Below, piece after piece: positions 1 to 9,949 of a DNA stretch of 64,000 bases. A program made the translations under genes and the position numbers. A model generated the notes under the pieces. It did not search any database, was not told the origin of the DNA, and saw only the letters and a program-made list of their open reading frames with translations. The DNA lies in contig CAZCVE010000031.1 of assembly GCA_964502175.1 (NCBI GenBank), positions 1-64,000 of the forward strand. The letters are read 5' to 3'. The DNA comes from JAFLCL01 sp964502175. Its GTDB lineage: Bacteria; Myxococcota_A; Polyangia; Polyangiales; Sandaracinaceae. How positions within the stretch are numbered: the stretch's first letter is position 1; each line of letters opens with the position of its first letter.

Positions 1-1603
1 AGGCCTCCACGCTCGAGAGGAGGCGCTTCTGGAGGTTCACGAAGACGAGGCGACCTCGCCCCTTCTCCGGGCGCATGAGCTTCGTGTACTCGGCGAGCAT
101 CTCGCTGAGCGCCAGCTCCACCGGCTGGCCGGCACCGAGGTTCGCGGTCTCCCCGCGTGAGGGTTCCTTCCTGCGCGGGTCGAAGGTGGTGTTCTGGGCC
201 TGCCATCCGCGAGAGGCGTCGTGGGTGAGGTCGACCTGCACGAGCTGACGCACGGGGAACGAGTCGACCCCGAGCTGCCGGAGATCCTCCTTCAGCCGCC
301 GGACCATCACGGCCTCGAGCTGGCCGGCGCCGCGCACCTTCACGCCTCGGGTGAAGCGCTGCGGGTCGAGGATCTCGAGGAGCGCGGAGAAGCTGTTCGA
401 GTGACCGTTGTGCGGGGTGGCCGAGAGGAACAGTCGGTTCTCGAAGCGAGGCGCGACGTCGCGGATAACCTTGGTGATCTCGGAGTCGATCGCGTACTTC
501 GTCGCGCTCGCGGGGGCGGCGACGTGCGCTTCGTCGAGGACGAGGAGGCTCTTGCGCGCGCGCCCGTCGCCCTCGCCGGAGGCCGTGAGCGTGGAGAGGT
601 GGGCGAGGAGCGTGTCCCTGTACTCGGGGCGACGGACGAGAGAGTGCGTGATGATGAAGCGCTGGTGCGTCGACCACGGGTTGATGCCGAAGCCTCGCTC
701 CTGACGCCGGCGCGCGATGAACGCGCGGCTCATCACCTCGAAGTGGAGGCCGAAGCGCCGCAGCATCTCGGCCTGCCACTGGAGCGCGACCGAAGACGGG
801 CAGCACACGAGCATGAACTCCACGCGCTGACGCAGCAGCAGCTCCTGCATCACCAGGCCAGCCTCGATGGTCTTGCCGAGGCCAACGTCGTCCGCGATGA
901 AGAGGTTCGCGCGCGGGAGGGACAGGGCCTTCCGTAGGGGGGTGAGCTGATGGTTCAGGAGCTGGATGCCGGCCCGGAAGGGGGCCTGGAAGAGGCGTGC
1001 GTCGGTTGCGGTGACCTGGCTCCACTTGATGGCGTGCAGGTACGCGGCGAAGCGCCGGGGCGGGTCGATGCGCTCGACGTCCCCGAGCCCATGCACCTCC
1101 GGCTGGATGACGCGGGCGCCCAGCTCCAGCTCCCAGAGGACCTCGAGCGCGTCCCCGGAGTTGTCGTCGTCGAGGCAGACCATCCGGATGCGGGTGGCGT
1201 GTCGCTCGGCGGGTGGAGCGATGACCTCCTCGACCAGCCACTGCCGATGGCGGCACGAGACGATGTCGCCCGCCCGCGGGGCGTAGCGGGGCACCTCGTG
1301 CGCCCGGAACAGCGGTGGCGGCAGGACCGACGTGGCGCCCCCGTGCGCCTGGAGTAGCCGCGCCTGTAGCTCCGGCCTGGCGCGCCCGGAGGCATCGACC
1401 TGGTGCGCCCGGCAGGCCGCCCTCAGCTCGTCGCGCCCCAGGCGCCCCAGGAGGTCCCGGAAGAGCACCCTGCCGGACCCCGACAGGGCCTCAGCGAGCG
1501 CTTCCCGGCCGAGCCCGGGATCAAGCGCCACGCCGTAGTCCCGGCCCAACTCGAGGAGCCGGGGCTTGGGCAGCGTGCCCAGCACGGTGCGAGAGGTCGC
1601 CAT
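1..1603 (-). CDS. drmD: DISARM-type SNF2-family helicase, DrmD-like (C-terminus outside window)
   Basis: The frame is open from the ATG at 1603 to the left edge (534 codons), so the protein is truncated by the window. Residues 1-90 are a SAP-like helical region. After that comes the helicase core: Walker A in IADDVGLGKTIEAGL (near 234-248), a DEAH box (VLDEAH) and motif III-like FLSATPHNGHSNSF. This RapA/SNF2 pattern, with ADDVGLGKTIEAG followed by SATPHNGHSNSFSALLEILDP (first 20 residues meant), is what I know from DrmD of class 1 DISARM phage defence, which acts with a DNA methylase and DrmA/B/C. DISARM genes usually follow drmD, so they would lie left of this window. It could instead be a stand-alone RapA-like helicase. 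It is transcribed divergently from the gene at 1862, with 258 bp between them holding no other gene. Confidence 0.8.
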   Translation of the reverse strand, partial: MATSRTVLGTLPKPRLLELGRDYGVALDPGLGREALAEALSGSGRVLFRDLLGRLGRDELRAACRAHQVDASGRARPELQARLLQAHGGATSVLPPPLFRAHEVPRYAPRAGDIVSCRHRQWLVEEVIAPPAERHATRIRMVCLDDDNSGDALEVLWELELGARVIQPEVHGLGDVERIDPPRRFAAYLHAIKWSQVTATDARLFQAPFRAGIQLLNHQLTPLRKALSLPRANLFIADDVGLGKTIEAGLVMQELLLRQRVEFMLVCCPSSVALQWQAEMLRRFGLHFEVMSRAFIARRRQERGFGINPWSTHQRFIITHSLVRRPEYRDTLLAHLSTLTASGEGDGRARKSLLVLDEAHVAAPASATKYAIDSEITKVIRDVAPRFENRLFLSATPHNGHSNSFSALLEILDPQRFTRGVKVRGAGQLEAVMVRRLKEDLRQLGVDSFPVRQLVQVDLTHDASRGWQAQNTTFDPRRKEPSRGETANLGAGQPVELALSEMLAEYTKLMRPEKGRGRLVFVNLQKRLLSSVEA

Positions 1604-1861
1604 CGCCGGCGCGGATAGTAGATCAAGCGCGTCGCCTGGTGGACGACTCACAACCTGGTTGTCCTCACCGCCCCGGCGACGGTTGGATCTCCGGGCGTGC
1701 GGTGGGCATCGTCATCCCGACCTCGGGTCACCCAGACCTACGCAGGTCCACTTTGGCCATCGTCGCGTACTGAGCGACGCTGCGTGCTGCGTCATCAATC
1801 CGTCGTCGCGTGATTGTCCCGCGACGGTTCGGTCGGGCGAGGCCCGGCAGGAGTGTTTCCG

Positions 1862-2032
1862 ATGGCGAAGAACAACAACACACCCATGACCCCGAGTGCA
1901 GCAGCCCGCATCCAGTCGCACGCCGACCGGACCGGCACCAACGCCGACTTCAAGGCGCGGGCGATGCGTGCGGCGGAAGCGTCACCGCCGCCGCCCGAAT
2001 CGCCCGCTCCGGCGGCGCCCCCGAAGAAGTGA
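1862..2032 (+). CDS. Small SMP-domain-like protein
   Basis: This is a 56-residue protein whose ATG is preceded by a weak AGGAG sequence about 10 bases upstream. Residues 9-38 (MTPSAAARIQS, then FKARAMRAA) resemble the short 'seed maturation protein' (SMP) motif seen in many small bacterial proteins, where an AARIQSA element is followed by an F-ARAQ-AA element. The tail is Pro/Ala-rich and ends in PPKK. The stop is 8 bp before the next start, so the two genes are probably cotranscribed. The function of bacterial SMP proteins is not known to me. The family match is from memory of the motif only. Confidence 0.6.
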   Translation: MAKNNNTPMTPSAAARIQSHADRTGTNADFKARAMRAAEASPPPPESPAPAAPPKK

Positions 2033-2039
2033 GACGACC

Positions 2040-3482
2040 GTGAGCGATCGGGGCGAGGAAGACGACGTAACGGCGGAGGCGCTCGCGAAGGCCCGAGAAA
2101 TCCTCGGGTCCCTCGCCGCGGAGCTGCTGCCGTTGCTCGACAACCTCGCCCCGATCGGGCGCGGTGATGGCGAGGCGGCTCTGCCGAATAGCCTGCGCAT
2201 CATCGTGCTCCTGTTCGAGGCGGCGGACTCGAGGCACCTCCTCACGGCCGGCGGCGCCGTCAGCGAGCGCACCCTTCGTCGCATCTCGCGTGGAGAACAC
2301 GCTCCGAGAGCTGCGCGCGCGATCATCGATGCCCTCGTAGACGCCCTCGTCACGCTCGGACGCCAGCGCGGCACCCCCGAGGCGCAGGTCGCGGCATTCC
2401 AGCGACAGGGTGCCGCGGTGCTCGATGCGGCTGCGCGGCGATGGAACGCCCTCGCCGAGACCATAGGCGACGCGGTTCGTCCCGAGCACGCCGCCAGCAT
2501 CGTCCTGAGGGTGGCAGCGGTCGATGTGGGCGTGCGGCTCGCAGTCCTGCGTCGCGTGGCGCAGCTCGCCGAGGGCCCGTGGGTACTGTTCGAACCGCGT
2601 CCGCTCGCGCATGCGATCGACAAGCTCGTTCTTCCGTCCCTCGGACTCGACCTCAGCGACGTGCACTGCGAGACGGACGCGGAAGACCGCGCGGTAACGC
2701 ACCGTTGGGCGCGTTCGACGCTTTCGCGTTGGCGTCTGGAAGGGGCGATCCCCGAGCCGGAGCAGCTCGACGAATTCGCGCGGGACCTCGTCGAGATCGC
2801 CCATCGAAAGCGCGGAAGGGCCTTCGACACGAACGCTACGGTGGCAATCTCGCGGGCCCTGCGGGCGGGCCGTGCGGCTTCGGTCGTAAGGCGAGTGATC
2901 GCGGAAGCGTTCCCCAACGGGCACGGCGAACGACTCATCACCCAGTTTCTCTCGGCAGTGAAGCTCGTCGAATCCGCTGCCCACGAGGTGTTCACGAACG
3001 AGGGGCTCGTAGTGGCCTGGGGCCTCGCTCAGACCATCGTCCCGCCCGATGAAGCCGCCCTCGTCAGTGAGACCGGCGAGTCAGACGAGGGGCTCATGGC
3101 CCAGGCGGCTCGGGAGGGTCTGACGCGCGACCAGGTCATCACGTTCGTCCGGTTGAGGACGATCGCCGCCCTTGCTCAACGAGACCCGAAGACGATGATG
3201 CGTGTGCGTGACGTCGCTGCGCAGTCGCTGATCAGCTTCGGGGCCGCCGCGCCTGAGGCTGTCGTCGTGCGGGAGCTGATCGCACGCAGTCTTCCAGAGT
3301 CGGGGCTTCGCATCGCAGTCGAGCGGCTCGACCGGGACCCACGTCGCGCCGTCCTCGACCAGGTCCTCCTCGTGGCCTTCATCGAGACCATCGCCGAGGG
3401 TGCGGGTGACCTTCGCGAGTCGCTGCTCGCGAAGGCCACCGAGTGCGCGGCCATCCTCCCCGACCTCGCGACGCCGACGTGA
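2040..3482 (+). CDS. Unknown 480-residue helical protein of the defence island
   Basis: I chose the GTG start at 2040 because it lies just after the upstream stop; the frame is open further upstream but there it overlaps the small gene. I do not recognise the protein. It is soluble, has no signal peptide or membrane segment, and is Ala/Leu/Arg-rich and apparently all-helical. Residues 74-96 (SERTLRRISRGEHAPRAARA) look like a helix-turn-helix. It sits between an SMP-like gene and a DUF262/HNH nuclease gene 33 bp downstream, on the same strand, next to a divergent DISARM-type helicase. That context suggests a sensor or accessory subunit of a defence module, but this is inference only. Confidence 0.65.
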   Translation: MSDRGEEDDVTAEALAKAREILGSLAAELLPLLDNLAPIGRGDGEAALPNSLRIIVLLFEAADSRHLLTAGGAVSERTLRRISRGEHAPRAARAIIDALVDALVTLGRQRGTPEAQVAAFQRQGAAVLDAAARRWNALAETIGDAVRPEHAASIVLRVAAVDVGVRLAVLRRVAQLAEGPWVLFEPRPLAHAIDKLVLPSLGLDLSDVHCETDAEDRAVTHRWARSTLSRWRLEGAIPEPEQLDEFARDLVEIAHRKRGRAFDTNATVAISRALRAGRAASVVRRVIAEAFPNGHGERLITQFLSAVKLVESAAHEVFTNEGLVVAWGLAQTIVPPDEAALVSETGESDEGLMAQAAREGLTRDQVITFVRLRTIAALAQRDPKTMMRVRDVAAQSLISFGAAAPEAVVVRELIARSLPESGLRIAVERLDRDPRRAVLDQVLLVAFIETIAEGAGDLRESLLAKATECAAILPDLATPT

Positions 3483-3515
3483 TCGACGGGTGCCCGATTG
3501 AGGTATCGTTCGTCC

Positions 3516-5153
3516 GTGCCGCGGACGACCTCCATCGGAGCGCTGCTCAACCAGATCCATGACGAGCAGCTCGTCCTACCGGATCTGCAACGAGACTTCG
3601 TCTGGGATCAGGACCAGATCCGGCTCCTGCTCGACTCCATCCTGCGGGACTACCCGTTCGGCTCGCTGCTCTTCTGGAACACGCGGTACGTCGAAGTGCC
3701 CTACCGGGAGTTCGTCAAGGACTTCCGGGGAGGCGAGAGCTTCATCCCGAAGACGAAGCCCGCGGGTCAACCACGCACGATGGTCCTCGATGGGCAGCAG
3801 CGCTTGCAGTCCCTCTACATCGCGATGCGTGGGACCTACGACGGTAAACGCCTCTACTTCAACGTCGTGTCCGGGCCGGACACGGCGCCCGCGACAGACG
3901 ACGAGCAGGGGCGTTCCTACCGATTCGAGTTCTGGCGCGACGATGAAGCGAACCGACCCAAGCGGCTCCTACGCGTCGCCGACATCCTCGCGTGGCCCGC
4001 GAGGGACGCCGATCGACTTGCCGAGAAGGCCATCTCCGCCGCAGGGCTCGATGGCGACGACGCACGTGTCGCTGTGCGGAACATCCGTCGCCTCCGTGAG
4101 GTCGTGAACCAGAGCGACCTCGTGCCCGTCACGACCATCGACGAGGAAGTCTATGACGCCGACGGCGCACGCGGCGTCGATGAGATCCTCGACATCTTCG
4201 TGCGCGTGAACTCGGGCGGAACGCGGCTCACGCGTTCCGACCTGATGTTCAGCCTCATCAAGACCAAGCGTGCCTCCGCACGCGAGGACTTCGACCGCCT
4301 CAGCCTCAAGACCAGCCGCGATGGTGGGCTCCCGATCGACAAGGACTTCATCATCCGGGGCCTCCTCACCGTCGCAGACGCGCCGCCGAGCTTCGATGTG
4401 GACAACGTTCGGCGGCACTGGGAGGGGATGCTGGATCGGTTCGACACGTTCGAGACCGCGCTGCACAACGCGGTCGACTTCCTCCGCACGTCGAGCGGCG
4501 GCGGCTTCGCCTCCGCGACGCTGCTCGAGCCACATGTCGTGCTCCTCCCCGTCGTCTACTACCTGGCGCGCCGCCCGAGCATGGCAGTGCCCGACGGGGA
4601 GCGGCAGTCGCTCCGCGCGTTCATCTACTTCCTCTTGTTCAACGGCTTCCTCGCCGGACGGAACCCCGAGGCCCGTCTTCGTTACCTGCGCGAGCCGCTG
4701 GCCCGCGCGAAGGGCGACGCGCTGCCCCTCGCGGAGCTGCTCGGAGTGATCGCGGGGCGGCAACGGCATCATGCCGTCACCACCACGCCAGAGATGTTGT
4801 CGTGGAACGTTCGCCTGGCCCTCAACATCGTGCAGCCCGGCGTGTGCCGAGACACGCTCTCCTACACGGAGAAGGCCGAGGTGGATCACATCTTCCCCCA
4901 GTCCGTGTTCCGGCCGAAGTTCGGATCGCTCGTGGACGACATCGGCAACTTCGCGTTCCTCGGCAAGCTGAGGAACATCCGCAAGAGCGCCGCCCTCCCC
5001 GCTGAGTACTTCGCGACGACATCCGACGCCGCGCTCCGCGAGGACTACGGCATCGAGGATCGCTCGCTCCTCGAGCCAGATCGCTTCGAGGAGTTCGTCA
5101 CCGGACGACGCGAGGCGATCGTGAAGCGCGTCACGACGTTCCTGGGGCGGTGA
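3516..5153 (+). CDS. DUF262 / HNH (GmrSD-like) nuclease
   Basis: This 545-residue protein starts at GTG 3516; a TTG at 3498 in the same frame is an alternative. The N-terminal DUF262 domain (ParB/Srx-like nucleotide-binding fold) shows QRDFVW at 25-30, YPFGSLLFW near 46-54 and the hallmark DGQQR at 92-96. The C-terminus holds a DUF1524/HNH-type motif, VDHIFPQS around residue 458, followed by IGNFAFLGKLRN. This is the layout of GmrSD type IV restriction enzymes, which use NTP to cleave modified DNA, and of related phage-defence nucleases such as BrxU. Its length is a little below that of the GmrSD fusion. The neighbours (unknown protein upstream, lipoprotein overlapping downstream by 4 bp) are consistent with an accessory defence operon. 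Confidence 0.85.
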   Translation: MPRTTSIGALLNQIHDEQLVLPDLQRDFVWDQDQIRLLLDSILRDYPFGSLLFWNTRYVEVPYREFVKDFRGGESFIPKTKPAGQPRTMVLDGQQRLQSLYIAMRGTYDGKRLYFNVVSGPDTAPATDDEQGRSYRFEFWRDDEANRPKRLLRVADILAWPARDADRLAEKAISAAGLDGDDARVAVRNIRRLREVVNQSDLVPVTTIDEEVYDADGARGVDEILDIFVRVNSGGTRLTRSDLMFSLIKTKRASAREDFDRLSLKTSRDGGLPIDKDFIIRGLLTVADAPPSFDVDNVRRHWEGMLDRFDTFETALHNAVDFLRTSSGGGFASATLLEPHVVLLPVVYYLARRPSMAVPDGERQSLRAFIYFLLFNGFLAGRNPEARLRYLREPLARAKGDALPLAELLGVIAGRQRHHAVTTTPEMLSWNVRLALNIVQPGVCRDTLSYTEKAEVDHIFPQSVFRPKFGSLVDDIGNFAFLGKLRNIRKSAALPAEYFATTSDAALREDYGIEDRSLLEPDRFEEFVTGRREAIVKRVTTFLGR

Positions 5154-6505
5154 CCGTGTCGAACGTGCCCTTCGCATGCCAGGCGAGTTCCGGGACCGTG
5201 GTGCGACCGCGTGTCGTCCGGGGACGGGTCGCTCGCCGCTTCATGGTGTGTACGGTCGCGGCGGTGATGGCCATGGGGCTGACGGGTTGCGGCCGTGGGC
5301 TCGGCGCCTCGCGCGGCGCGCTGACGACCTCCTCGAGCCGCGTCACGCACTCACGAGCGCGAGCAGGTGCGCACGTGCTCGTGCGCGTCGAGTCGGCTGT
5401 CATCGCGGGGACCGACCCTACGACGGGCGCCGGTTGGGACCTCGACGGCTCGGCCGCCGACGCGGCTCGCAGGGAGCGCGATGTCGGCGTCCTGGCCTCG
5501 CTGCTCGGCCTCGCGGCCCCGGCGCTGGGCGTGCTCGTGGAGGTTGTCGGCGCGCTTGGAGCGCCAGACCTTCCGCGCGACGCCTCCCCCGCGCTGCCAG
5601 ATCCGCAGATATCCCTGTCGGTCGCACGCGGCATCAGCCCCACCAACGTGTCCTCGGCAGTGCTTGCGAACACGACCCGTCCCGCGTGGCAGACCTTCGC
5701 GGCGTGGGTGCGCCTCAGCGACTTGGCAGGCGAGGACCTGACGATCGGGATCGACGATGCCGACGGCGCGGATGCGGCGGTGACCCGAATCGGAACGGGA
5801 CGGGTTTCGTACGCGACGCTCGAGCGCGTCGCAGGCGGGGACGATCCAGAAGCCGTCGTGCTCAGCGATGGCGCGCTGACGGAGCTGCGGGTGACGCTGG
5901 CCCCCGCACAAGGCCTCGTGGCGCGTACGAGCACGCGACTCGATCTCCGCGAGGGACTCGCAGCAAGCGAGCTGGCGGCGCCCTACGGCGCGACCGTGCG
6001 GGTGATCGTGCGAGGCGGCGGGAGTGTCGGCAGCGGCTTCCGGTGTCCCGGCAACGTGCGCACCGAAGGAACTTCGGGCTGCGACTCGTACTGCCTCGCC
6101 GGCCTCCGAGGCGCGCGTCATGCGGTTCCATTCCTCATGTGGGGTGTGGGCTCGACCGCGCAGTTGGTCGACGTCAGCGCTCCGGAGGGTGAGTGCCGCG
6201 AGGTCGTCGCGCCCCTGCCCGGCCGCATTGTGGTCGGCATCAACGACTCCCAGGTCGGCAACAACTCGGGCGCGTTCGAGTTCACGATCGAGGTATCCGA
6301 TCCGGGCTCCACGGCGCGCGGTAGTGCGCGCCCCTGCGGGTTCTTGGACGCCGCGGCCGAGCGCGAACCGGTGTCGGAGCGAGCCAGGGCGACGGTCGCA
6401 ACGCTGCGCTCTGAGAGCGTGCGTGCGAGCCCGCCACGCTTCGGGGACGAGCAGACGCTCGACGAAGACCAGAGCTTCGTCGCAGCCGTCGAGTCAGCGG
6501 AGTGA
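5150..6505 (+). CDS. Secreted lipoprotein with possible PA-IL-type lectin domain
   Basis: This 451-residue frame starts at GTG 5150, overlapping the upstream stop by 4 bp; GTG 5156 is equally possible. A hydrophobic segment (VCTVAAVMAMGLTG) ends in the lipobox LTGC near residue 48, so the protein should be an exported lipoprotein. The C-terminal half contains GRIVVGINDSQVGNNSG followed by FEFTIEV, which resembles the calcium/galactose-binding part of PA-IL (LecA)-like domains. There are several Cys in the middle (residues 300-350). The role is unknown. It is odd to find a lipoprotein coupled to a DUF262 nuclease gene; it may be cargo rather than part of the defence module. Confidence 0.6.
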   Translation: MTVSNVPFACQASSGTVVRPRVVRGRVARRFMVCTVAAVMAMGLTGCGRGLGASRGALTTSSSRVTHSRARAGAHVLVRVESAVIAGTDPTTGAGWDLDGSAADAARRERDVGVLASLLGLAAPALGVLVEVVGALGAPDLPRDASPALPDPQISLSVARGISPTNVSSAVLANTTRPAWQTFAAWVRLSDLAGEDLTIGIDDADGADAAVTRIGTGRVSYATLERVAGGDDPEAVVLSDGALTELRVTLAPAQGLVARTSTRLDLREGLAASELAAPYGATVRVIVRGGGSVGSGFRCPGNVRTEGTSGCDSYCLAGLRGARHAVPFLMWGVGSTAQLVDVSAPEGECREVVAPLPGRIVVGINDSQVGNNSGAFEFTIEVSDPGSTARGSARPCGFLDAAAEREPVSERARATVATLRSESVRASPPRFGDEQTLDEDQSFVAAVESAE

Positions 6506-7239
6506 GTCGCCGGCCGGCACAGCAAGGTTGGCGCACGGTGGCCTTCGACGAGGTCGTCAGCACGATCGAACGCGCCGGTGCGCCGCCAGCGAGCGCACGG
6601 ACGCTCGCGGCGCTCTTCGAGCACTACGGCAGGCGGGCCGGCGAGCCGCTGCACGACGCCGAACTGCGGAAGGCGCTCATCAGCTACCTCGACAGGTACA
6701 AGAGCGAATTCGGGCCCGACGACTTCGTTCCGCACATCGACCAAGCCGACGTCCTCCTGGCAACCCTGGAGGAGAGGCGGGGCGGAGTATGGCCTTTGGT
6801 GGGCGAGACGAACGAGGACGGAAGGGTGGTACCAGGGCTCACGATCCAACTTGAGCGGCCCATGGGTTGGTCGGAGGAGCGGGGAAGCGCCACAGACGAC
6901 AGCATGCTCCTAGTTCTTGGAGTGGCACTCCTGCAGGGGTACGAGGCACTCTCCGACTCAGGAGCGATCGAGCGCCTCGCCAGCATCCGTGGCGCACTGG
7001 GCGATCGCGGAACCCAGAAGGAATCCAGCGTTCGCAGTCAATACTCGCGGGCGAAGAAGCAACTTCTCGACGCTCTCGACCCGAAGCACAGGCCGCCGTT
7101 CGAGGCTCTCGGCACGCTGTCACCGGCCGACCGTTCCTGGCCTAGGGGCGTCCGTAGAGCCTACGAGGCCCGGGCAGCGCGAATCCAGGATGGCACGATG
7201 GTGAACCTTCGAAACCGCAGACCAGCATCGAGGCGTTGA
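6502..7239 (+). CDS. Hypothetical protein coupled to the lipoprotein gene
   Basis: This 245-residue protein starts at GTG 6502, overlapping the previous stop (GTGA), so translation is probably coupled. There is no signal peptide. The N-terminal 100 residues are helical, with a possible small HTH-like arrangement (SARTLAALFEHYGRRAG). The middle has a short hydrophobic helix (SMLLVLGVALLQGYEAL), and the C-terminus is basic (ending RNRRPASRR). I do not recognise a family. It is the last gene of the rightward set that begins at 1862. Confidence 0.55.
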   Translation: MSRRPAQQGWRTVAFDEVVSTIERAGAPPASARTLAALFEHYGRRAGEPLHDAELRKALISYLDRYKSEFGPDDFVPHIDQADVLLATLEERRGGVWPLVGETNEDGRVVPGLTIQLERPMGWSEERGSATDDSMLLVLGVALLQGYEALSDSGAIERLASIRGALGDRGTQKESSVRSQYSRAKKQLLDALDPKHRPPFEALGTLSPADRSWPRGVRRAYEARAARIQDGTMVNLRNRRPASRR

Positions 7240-7297
7240 CGAACTTCTCGGTCCTCGCGTCAACGACTGGAGCGCGATGTCAGGTTAGCCCTGCCTC

Positions 7298-7669
7298 ATG
7301 TTCAACGAGAGAGCACGGGCAACCGCTGACGAGGGGCTGCTCGACGAGGCGACCGCGGCGAGGCTCCTTGGCGTGTCGCCCCGCACGATGGCCGACTGGC
7401 GGCGGCGTGGAACCGGTCCAGGGTACACGCGGCTTGGACGACGGCTCGTCCGGTACGCCCGAGCGGACCTGGACACGTTCGTGGCGGCCGGTCGTGCGGG
7501 CGCGCGACCTGTGCCGACAGGTGGCGAGACCACACCATCGGTAGCGAGGAGGATCGCGACGCCGTTGCTGCCCGCGGAGCACAACAGCAGTCCGCTCGTC
7601 GGCAACCTGCCCCCGAATGGGAACCGCACCGTCGGAAATCGTCGCGCGAGGCCCGTCGATGACGAATGA
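7298..7669 (+). CDS. Excisionase-type HTH (MerR/AlpA-like) protein
   Basis: This 123-residue protein has an HTH_17-type winged helix at its N-terminus: DEATAARLLGVSPRTMADWR (residues 16-35), then the wing GYTRLGRRLVRYARADLDTF. This is the recombination-directionality/AlpA fold used by phage and island excisionases and by their transcription regulators. The C-terminal 60 residues are Pro/Arg-rich and look disordered. It overlaps the next gene by 11 bp and lies 370 bp before the integrase start, so it probably regulates or directs the recombinase. Confidence 0.75.
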   Translation: MFNERARATADEGLLDEATAARLLGVSPRTMADWRRRGTGPGYTRLGRRLVRYARADLDTFVAAGRAGARPVPTGGETTPSVARRIATPLLPAEHNSSPLVGNLPPNGNRTVGNRRARPVDDE

Positions 7670-8035
7670 CCGTTCGGCAGCCGGCTGCGCACCCGTCCGA
7701 GCCATGTCGGCCCCGATAGACAGCCGCCCGGCTTCCAGGGATCTATCCGGGACGGTGATCGCCACCGACGCGTTGGTAGCGACGCTCACCGTGTCGCAAC
7801 TGCGCCGGGTCGTGGCGGACGCGGCGATGGACGCCTTCGAACGGGCGACGGCGCCGCGCGGCGATTGGATGACGCGGAAGGAGGTCGCGCAGATGGTCGG
7901 GTACAAGGAGTCCTACCTGAGCGAGCTGGTTCGGCGGCGGAGCTTTCCCGCCCACCAGCCGAGCGGCCCCGGCTCGCGGCTGATGTTCAGGCGAACCGAG
8001 GTCGAGGCGTGGATCGCCGACCAGGGGAAGCGCTG

Positions 8036-8036
<1 letters not shown>
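7659..8036 (+). CDS. Second excisionase-type HTH protein
   Basis: I chose ATG 7659 (125 residues), overlapping the preceding frame by 11 bp; the frame is open further upstream. The C-terminal 60 residues are again an HTH_17-type domain: WMTRKEVAQMVGYKESYLSE, then FPAHQPSGPGSRLMFRRTEV (trimmed at 20 residues), ending IADQGKR. The N-terminal part (SAPIDSRPASRDLSGTV) looks unstructured. Its TGA shares a base with the ATG of the integrase gene, so the two are translationally coupled. It is likely the excisionase/directionality factor of the element. Confidence 0.75.
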
Positions 8037-9469
<1,433 letters not shown>

Positions 9470-9596
9470 GCGAAACCGCCTCGGGGACCGAAGCGGGGCG
9501 CACTTCTACCAAAGCGAGCGGGGGTGTCAACCGACTTTCTTTCGGGTCGGTTCCGTCGCGGTGGTGCGGCAGCTCGGCGGCCAGCGCCACGGAGAC

Positions 9597-9900
9597 CTCA
9601 CCCTCGACGCTGCGCGTCTCGACCTCTCNNNNNNNNNNNNNNNNNNNNNNNNNNNNNNNNNNNNNNNNNNNNNNNNNNNNNNNNNNNNNNNNNNNNNNNN
9701 NNNNNNNNNNNNNNNNNNNNNNNNNNNNCCGCGAGCGGGCGAGGTGCGGCGCTGCGGTGCTCGTGGATGGCGTCGCGGACTCGACGGCGATCGCCTGCAC
9801 GGCCTCGCGGACCCTCACCCTCGACGCTGCGCGTCTCGACCTCTCCCGCGAGCGGGCGAGGTGCGGCGCTGCGGTGCTCGTGGATGGCGTCGCGGACTCG
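9597..9900 (+). repeat. 117-bp tandem repeat, two copies visible, split by gap
   Basis: CTCACCCTCGACGCTGCGCG at 9597 recurs at 9814, and the following part (CCGCGAGCGGGCGAGG...) at 9729 recurs at 9846. The period is 117 bp once the 100 N are removed. Each unit holds an imperfect palindrome (CCTCTCCCGC / GCGGGCGAGG). The left flank of the gap joins the right flank exactly as in the uninterrupted second copy. No gene is evident between the tRNA and 9950. Confidence 0.85.
9629..9728. other. Assembly gap (100 N)
   Basis: This is a run of exactly 100 N inside the 117-bp repeat. The length is a placeholder; the true missing length is probably zero or a multiple of 117. Confidence 0.98.
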
Positions 9901-9949
9901 CGGCGCTCCGTACGAGAAGTTGCTGCGGCATCTGTGCGACCCTCGGCGG

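Noticed and set aside
221..1357. Plus-strand open frames opposite the DrmD-like helicase
   Set aside because: The minus strand has Walker A, DEAH and SAT motifs in one uninterrupted frame; the plus-strand frames have none.
7865..8035. Longer N-terminus for the integrase
   Set aside because: The upstream in-frame codons overlap the second HTH gene; ATG 8036 overlaps its stop and fits family length.
9597..9900. Possible CRISPR array at the 117-bp repeat
   Set aside because: The repeat unit is 117 bp with no unique spacers, and no cas genes are nearby.
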